Source: JAJZMA01 sp021850405
Lineage (GTDB): Bacteria > Chloroflexota > Dormibacteria > Aeolococcales > Aeolococcaceae
Direction: 5' to 3'
Assembly (NCBI GenBank): GCA_027365835.1
Contig: DAHXLU010000075.1
Span: forward strand, 1 to 20,619
DNA length: 20,619 bases
Shown here: positions 15,954 to 20,619 of the stretch, piece after piece
How the letters are laid out: every line of letters begins with the position of its first letter
Position numbering within the stretch: position 1 is the first letter of the stretch
Notes under the pieces: generated by a model
Databases searched by the model: none
What the model saw: the letters and a program-made list of their open reading frames with translations, nothing else
What the model was told of the DNA's origin: nothing
Made by a program: the position numbers and the translations under genes

Positions 15954-16163
15954 AGCATGTCCCGGTAACGCCCTGAGGGCGACATTTGGTAGACATCAAT
16001 ATCCCCACAGGCGTTGCCGTGTTCCAGATTGCATTTGATTGTCTCGTTGTCCATCTTCTTGTCAAAACAGTGCTTATTCGGAACGGCTGTTAGCGTGGCG
16101 CGTACGTTTGATAGATATGGTCCCAAATCGTCTAAAATACGGACGGTATACAGTCCAAGATCG

Positions 16164-18128
16164 TCACAACGCACCTACAAACTGCCTGAGAGTCTGTTTC
16201 AGACGACCCATGTCGCTGGCCTCATTATTGAGGTCCACTAGCTCTGTCGCCTCAATAATAGACTCCTCCTTCTTGCAACAATTGAGGCTGGTCTCAAGAT
16301 TTTCCGGAAACTCGAAGAGGATGCCGTGCCCACGAACTGTTACGAGACTTCGAACCTTTTGAGCCTCCCGGGCAGTTCCCTGATTCTTATCCGCCGTCGT
16401 CCTATCAGCGTCTGCGACCACCAGAAAGGGGAGTTCCATTTCCTGGCAAAGCCTGATGTAATCCGGGAGGCTAGAACGCGATCCACATTCACACAGAAAT
16501 ACGTTGCTTGCCTCTAGATCTATAGTAGTCCGCTTGGCTAAGGTGCCTATGGCAACACGATCCAGGTGTCCCTCGCACAAGATCACCGCTGACGCGAAAA
16601 AGATTCCCTGGGAGCCCTTCTGCAACAGCTTCGGAGCGCATGCTTCCAATAGCTGGTTAGCCAGTGCGGCAACTTGGGTTGCGGAGTTTGAATCCCGAGA
16701 AAGTCTGAGGATCCCAATGTCATCAAGATGACCACCTACTGGTACCATATACGGAGAGTGCGTTATAACCAAGAACTGCGCCTGTGCTTGCTGAAGCTCA
16801 TTCTTGACCATCCTCTGAAGGGACGGATGTAGCGATACAGCGGGCTCATCGAGAGCAACTACGGACGAGGGCTGGGACCCCAGGGTCAGTGCAAGTGAAA
16901 GGGCCTCGGAAGCGCCTGTCCCAGCAAATTCGATTGGAACCTGCGCATACTGCGTTTGGGAGTTGTGGTCCAGTGGATCGCGGCTTACCAGCACTATCGG
17001 CTTCACCAGGAGTCCGCTGTCGCCTTTGGTGCCACTACCAGCCATGTTAATGGCTACATCCAACTCCCTACGGCCGCTGAACTGGTGGAATAGCCTACGT
17101 ACATTGTCCCAATGCGCTTGCTCTTGTTGACCACCATTTTTGAGGGCGAGCACGCGTTCTCCAAGATTTCCTTCAGGCTCTGTTCGGAATCGGCCTCCAT
17201 CGGCAACCCCATCCGTCCGTGGCAGCGGGGAGAGCCTCATATCGCTCAGTTGCACAAAGCCGTGGTGAAAAAAGGTTGTGAACACTCGCGCCAATCCAAA
17301 ATTGCCTCTAGGCGGAGACACGGGCAGTTGAATGCCAGCAGCCTTGGCAAACTCTCGCATGCCTATCAACGGTTGTGACCGAGCCAGATCGATGAGGCCC
17401 ACAGCGACAGTCTTATGCTGGTTCGGGAGAATATTGGCAAGGAGAAAAGGTCCAACTGGAACGCTAGCTGCTGGCGTGTTGGATCCCAGTGGAACACCAA
17501 GTATGCGATCTCGAAGCTGATCCGTTTGGTAGGTAGGGGCCATACTAGGGCTGACCATCACAATGGTGTTAGCATGTTGTCCTAGGAGCACCCATTCATA
17601 CCGAGCCCTAGGTGCAGGAGGTCTCGGCTGTGCGTGGGTTTGGTCGTACTCAAATTCGAATCCAACATGCCATGAGCCGTCACGCGTGCCGGGATGCCTA
17701 ACCACTATTTCACCTACGGAGAGTGACTTGACGGCATCGAGTGTCACTTCGCTCTTAACCCAATTCTCTAAATCCGGCATCGGATGGCCGGTGTTGCGTG
17801 CCAGCGCACTCTCTATGGTTGCGCGCAAAAAGCTCAGTAGTACGTTTTCCTCAAATTTGTCATCTGACGCGATTCCTACCCGGACCTCGATACCCGTAGC
17901 AGGCATCGGGTCACGCTTAGCATCTACAAGTCGGTCTAGCGCTTGAGCGATATCGGCCGCCCCAGTGTCAGCGCTTTGAAGTGCCAAAACAACCAACTGA
18001 AGGACTCGACAAATATTGCTTTTACCCGCTCCGTTCGGACCGACGATCACAGTTATGCGCTTGTCAAGACGCAAAGTAAACCTGTCGAAGGACAGTACCC
18101 CATCCGCAGTTATGTGACTAATACGCAC
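16164..18128 (-). CDS. OLD-family ATPase with TOPRIM nuclease domain
   Basis: A 654-residue cytoplasmic protein. It has an ABC-type ATPase split by a long insertion: Walker A GPNGAGKSN (30-38), a signature-like GTGASEALSLAL, Walker B VVALDEP (423-429, Asp427/Glu428), a D-loop and the H-loop His457 (VITHSP). A C-terminal TOPRIM nuclease follows, with Glu519 (ILCEGHLDR) and Asp573/Asp575 (LVVADADR), the metal-binding acidic residues. This is the architecture of OLD (overcoming lysogenization defect) nucleases, including the GajA protein of Gabija. All catalytic motifs are present. GTG 18128 is the only start: a TGA lies seven codons upstream and GGAG overlaps the start. The helicase gene lies 218 bases upstream on the same strand, suggesting a joint role in DNA defence. 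The partner is not the UvrD-like GajB, so this is not a standard Gabija pair. Confidence 0.88.
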   Translation of the reverse strand: MRISHITADGVLSFDRFTLRLDKRITVIVGPNGAGKSNICRVLQLVVLALQSADTGAADIAQALDRLVDAKRDPMPATGIEVRVGIASDDKFEENVLLSFLRATIESALARNTGHPMPDLENWVKSEVTLDAVKSLSVGEIVVRHPGTRDGSWHVGFEFEYDQTHAQPRPPAPRARYEWVLLGQHANTIVMVSPSMAPTYQTDQLRDRILGVPLGSNTPAASVPVGPFLLANILPNQHKTVAVGLIDLARSQPLIGMREFAKAAGIQLPVSPPRGNFGLARVFTTFFHHGFVQLSDMRLSPLPRTDGVADGGRFRTEPEGNLGERVLALKNGGQQEQAHWDNVRRLFHQFSGRRELDVAINMAGSGTKGDSGLLVKPIVLVSRDPLDHNSQTQYAQVPIEFAGTGASEALSLALTLGSQPSSVVALDEPAVSLHPSLQRMVKNELQQAQAQFLVITHSPYMVPVGGHLDDIGILRLSRDSNSATQVAALANQLLEACAPKLLQKGSQGIFFASAVILCEGHLDRVAIGTLAKRTTIDLEASNVFLCECGSRSSLPDYIRLCQEMELPFLVVADADRTTADKNQGTAREAQKVRSLVTVRGHGILFEFPENLETSLNCCKKEESIIEATELVDLNNEASDMGRLKQTLRQFVGAL

Positions 18129-18346
18129 TCCAGGCTCTACCTCATGTCAGGCGTTGGTCGGCGCCACCAGGTGGGGTCTGTCGGTCTCCTGCACGCGTTC
18201 TACGCGATGGGAATCCGAACCTCATTTCCGTGGCTGTTCTGGTGCCTGCCCGGTCGCCGTTTTGAACGATGGGTTTTGCCACGCGTACTAGAATATCTCA
18301 AAATGAGGCTTCTTGTGCTCCGGCATGATGCAGCCAAGTTTGTCAA

Positions 18347-20619
18347 CTACATCTTGCTGCTTACCGAGTGCTTCGGCGGCTGCAGGTCGATGCGCAGTGC
18401 TGCAAGGCGGACGTCATCCTGGGCATAACCATGCTGCTCAAGGATGGCGAGAAGGTCCTCCTGTCGTGGTTGGCCGAAGGCGAGACGATAGAGCGCACGT
18501 TGCCGCTGAAGGCGCTCCTCCCGTTTCTGATCTCTACTCAACGGAAACGACGGTATCCATCGCTCGATCTTGGCTTTACCCGGGTAGGTCCACCATGGCC
18601 ACAAATCGTTCATGTGGAGTGGGCGTTCATGCTCAGCGGCCTCGAATGCCGCAGCCCACGGGTCAGCCAACGGAGACCGCAAAGCCGCCTCTCGATGCGC
18701 GGCAGCAATGTTCTTCCGCACGGCGTGGCCCTTGAAACGCTGGACCCGTCCCTCGCGCTGTTCGAAGTCAACAGGGTTCGCCGGCAGGTTCCAATGTACC
18801 AGCGAATGGCACCACCAGTGAAAGTCCACTCCCTCCTGGCCAATAGATGTCGATGCCAGGACCATCGGCCAGAACGGAGAGTTGAACGCTGACTGGACGT
18901 CCGACATGCGCTCCACCGACTTTTCATCAGTCTTGGCGATCCCCTTGGCGGACCCATACCGCACCGCAAATCGAGTATTGAATCGCAGTGGGGTGTCGGG
19001 TTGTGATGGATCGAATCCCTGGAGGGCAGCTACCCGGAGAGCCAGGGCGGCTCGCACATCCTTGGCCATAGCGAGGAGGGCCTCGTCGGTGGTCGGAATC
19101 AGATTCCCGGCGAGGTGGTGGAGGTACTCGTCGACGACGGCCTGGAGATTGCCTCCGAGGCAGTACTCAAGGACCACCTGCCAGTAGGCGAGTGTGGACC
19201 CCTGGCTGTCCAGCAATGCCATGACCTCGGGCCGGTTGAAGAGAGATCGGAACCCGCCGGCAATCACAGCTGCTGCTCGCCGCAATCCATCTTCAGTGAT
19301 TTCTGGCGATCCACTGGTGACTCGTTTCAAGGCCCGCCAGGCCACGTTGGCGGGTCCTGCCATACCGACAAGGGCCACCCACCGGCGGAGGTCGGGCGGG
19401 TGAGCGCCCAGGTCTACATCACGCCGGGCGGCCCTGTCGGCAAACTCCAGGTGCTTCGTAACCCCGCCATCCTCCAATCTCGGGTCCTCCTCGGATATAT
19501 CCTCCGCCATCGCCGAGTGGTGGTCGCTGCCATCGATTGCAAACGGCGCAGCCCAGAACCATGTGTCACGGCTAAGAGCGGAGGTTGCAGGTTGGGATGC
19601 GTCGAGCATTGGGGCGACACGCTCCTCGGCCAACTTAATGATTTGATCGGACGGCAGGAACTCGCCCGGAGCTTCGCGTGCGAAAGCCAGGGGGTCAGTC
19701 ACCTCGGCCAAGCCCGGCGTGGGCAGGAACAGGGCGAGAGCCGTCATACCTGCCGGTCGCTCTTCTTCCATTCGATATACCAGGCGGGGGCCGGTTGGAC
19801 CGTGGCCGGGATTGGACCCCTGCATGCGCCGACTTGCCATCCAGCTCAGGAGCGACGCAATCGCCGATGGGGCCGCTGCCCAGCTAGAAAATATCAGTCG
19901 CTTGGTTGCCAGGAGGGGATCGATGTCAGCATACGCCCCGTCTGGCTGGTAATACGGCATCGATGGTGGAAGCCACAAGAGGCGCCAAAGATCGCGGTCT
20001 AGTGTCTCGGAGATGAGTTGACGGAGCCGAGCATTCCCTGGGTCGATTTCCGTATTCCCCGTGAGCTGTTTCGCACTTATGACCTGGGCTCTGGCCAGAA
20101 GCGACCTTCGTGTCGCGGGGTCGAGATCGGCCTCCCGGAATTTTTGGGAGAGCTGGTAACCGTCCATGAAGTTAAGGAAGTACGGCGCCGACTTCCAGTA
20201 CTCCACCGACACGGAACCACCAACTTCTGCGGCAATGTCCCTCATCGCCACGAACCCCATGATGTCTTCAGCGGTTGGCGCCTCGGGGTGATCCACCTTG
20301 GAGATAAGCATGTCTGAGAGACCAGCAACTGGGCGTTCCGTCCTACACATAACTTTGCGAAGGACGGCCTCCACCAAATTTTTCGCCGTATGTGGATCTT
20401 CTCCGGTAACAGCACGATGCCGAAAGTCGGCCAGCGCCATTTTCAGCTGCTGAGTGGTGCCGGTCTGATTGGGGTGGCCCAGAAAGTCGACGGTTCCAAG
20501 AAAGTCCGCGTAGTGATCATCACCTGTCAGATCGCGCTCCTCCGCCAGTGTGAACATCTTGTACGGCGTCGCCGAGAGGAGCAGGACCTTCACATTTTTG
20601 GCGGTGAACAGGTCGTTGG
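18347..20619 (-). CDS. Large SF2 helicase (5' end beyond window), probable defence-associated
   Basis: The frame is open to the right edge, so the N-terminal part with Walker A and the DExx motif is outside the window. What remains is about 756 codons. Motif III, KVLLLSATPYKMFTL, comes at the very start. The C-terminal RecA domain follows, with ASTSIGQEGVDF, SLVHWNLPANPVDFEQREGR and VQRFKGHAVRKN (motifs V and VI, arginine finger in QREGRVQR). About 570 residues separate motif III from motif V, far more than in a minimal SF2 enzyme, so a large inserted domain is present. Motif style is that of SNF2-like DNA-dependent ATPases found in defence loci. It is upstream of the OLD-like nuclease gene on the same strand. 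A GTG at 20593 is not the real start, because coding continues upstream (NDLFTAKN). Other components may lie further right. Confidence 0.85.
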   Translation of the reverse strand, partial: NDLFTAKNVKVLLLSATPYKMFTLAEERDLTGDDHYADFLGTVDFLGHPNQTGTTQQLKMALADFRHRAVTGEDPHTAKNLVEAVLRKVMCRTERPVAGLSDMLISKVDHPEAPTAEDIMGFVAMRDIAAEVGGSVSVEYWKSAPYFLNFMDGYQLSQKFREADLDPATRRSLLARAQVISAKQLTGNTEIDPGNARLRQLISETLDRDLWRLLWLPPSMPYYQPDGAYADIDPLLATKRLIFSSWAAAPSAIASLLSWMASRRMQGSNPGHGPTGPRLVYRMEEERPAGMTALALFLPTPGLAEVTDPLAFAREAPGEFLPSDQIIKLAEERVAPMLDASQPATSALSRDTWFWAAPFAIDGSDHHSAMAEDISEEDPRLEDGGVTKHLEFADRAARRDVDLGAHPPDLRRWVALVGMAGPANVAWRALKRVTSGSPEITEDGLRRAAAVIAGGFRSLFNRPEVMALLDSQGSTLAYWQVVLEYCLGGNLQAVVDEYLHHLAGNLIPTTDEALLAMAKDVRAALALRVAALQGFDPSQPDTPLRFNTRFAVRYGSAKGIAKTDEKSVERMSDVQSAFNSPFWPMVLASTSIGQEGVDFHWWCHSLVHWNLPANPVDFEQREGRVQRFKGHAVRKNIAAAHREAALRSPLADPWAAAFEAAEHERPLHMNDLWPWWTYPGKAKIERWIPSFPLSRDQKREERLQRQRALYRLAFGQPRQEDLLAILEQHGYAQDDVRLAALRIDLQPPKHSVSSKM

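Noticed and set aside
16141..16156. GGACGGTATACAGTCC as a terminator or operator after the OLD gene
   Set aside because: Only the outer four pairs hold in a hairpin, and the palindrome is imperfect. The short T-rich stretch that follows is not enough.
15893..16174. 93-residue minus-strand ORF ending in FDTIFDTI
   Set aside because: It has no ribosome-binding site, overlaps the OLD gene end, and its tail is only the translation of the tandem AAATGGTGTCAA units in repeat copy 2. A resemblance to integrase C-termini is too weak to use.
18307..18346. Twelve-codon minus-strand ORF and a TTGACA just after the helicase stop
   Set aside because: The ORF has no ribosome-binding site. No -10 lies at the proper distance from the TTGACA. 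I see no supported gene in the 218-base gap.
1..20619. tRNA, rRNA or CRISPR features
   Set aside because: I read both strands for cloverleaf arms and regularly spaced repeats and found none. A GGTTCGGATTCC-like stretch near 18220 lacks a matching tRNA fold.

Overview
The window looks like chromosomal DNA from a bacterium of moderately high G+C (roughly 55-60% by eye). Bacterial signs are -10-like hexamers of the TANNNT type, Shine-Dalgarno sequences, ATGA start/stop overlaps, a lipobox and an intrinsic terminator. Two genes have a -10-like hexamer exactly six bases before the start codon, which suggests leaderless transcripts. That would fit Actinomycetota, Chloroflexota or a related lineage, but the sequence alone does not fix the phylum.

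Region by region. (1) 1-1949 is decayed DNA. It holds a frameshifted HExxH metallopeptidase remnant followed by broken open stretches. (2) 1950-2786 (+) is an intact short-chain dehydrogenase with its own promoter and a weak terminator. (3) 2973-10555 (-) is a tight six-gene operon in the transcribed order hyfC-, hyfE-, hyfF-, hyfG-, hyfI- and hyfB-like. It encodes a membrane complex of the group 4 [NiFe]-hydrogenase / complex I superfamily. The large subunit has lost all four nickel-binding cysteines, while the small subunit keeps the ligands of two [4Fe-4S] clusters. It is therefore best read as an energy-converting-hydrogenase-related (Ehr-type) complex, not a hydrogenase. (4) 10556-10930 is a divergent control region. 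(5) 10931-11739 (+) is a frameshifted, 3'-truncated AAA_14-type ATPase that runs into a repeat. (6) A repeat of about 125-145 bp occurs twice in direct orientation, at 11703 and 15809, and brackets about 4 kb. Between the copies, on the minus strand, lie an M48 metallopeptidase split by an in-frame TGA, a 34-residue small gene with a strong ribosome-binding site, a lipoprotein, and a secreted FG-GAP-like protein with a clear terminator. The last three are coupled by ATGA overlaps. (7) 16164-20619 (-) carries an OLD-family ATPase-TOPRIM nuclease downstream of a large SF2 helicase that runs off the right edge. This pair resembles an anti-phage defence module but matches no system I can name with confidence.

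How the genes work together. The six operon products should assemble into one membrane complex: two antiporter-like subunits (B, F), HyfC- and HyfE-like anchor and quinone-side subunits, and a peripheral Fe-S/large-subunit arm. It presumably links electron transfer to ion movement without H2 chemistry. The broken ATPase, the repeat pair, the split peptidase and the putative defence genes together make 10.9-20.6 kb look like an accessory, recombining region beside a conserved energy-metabolism operon.
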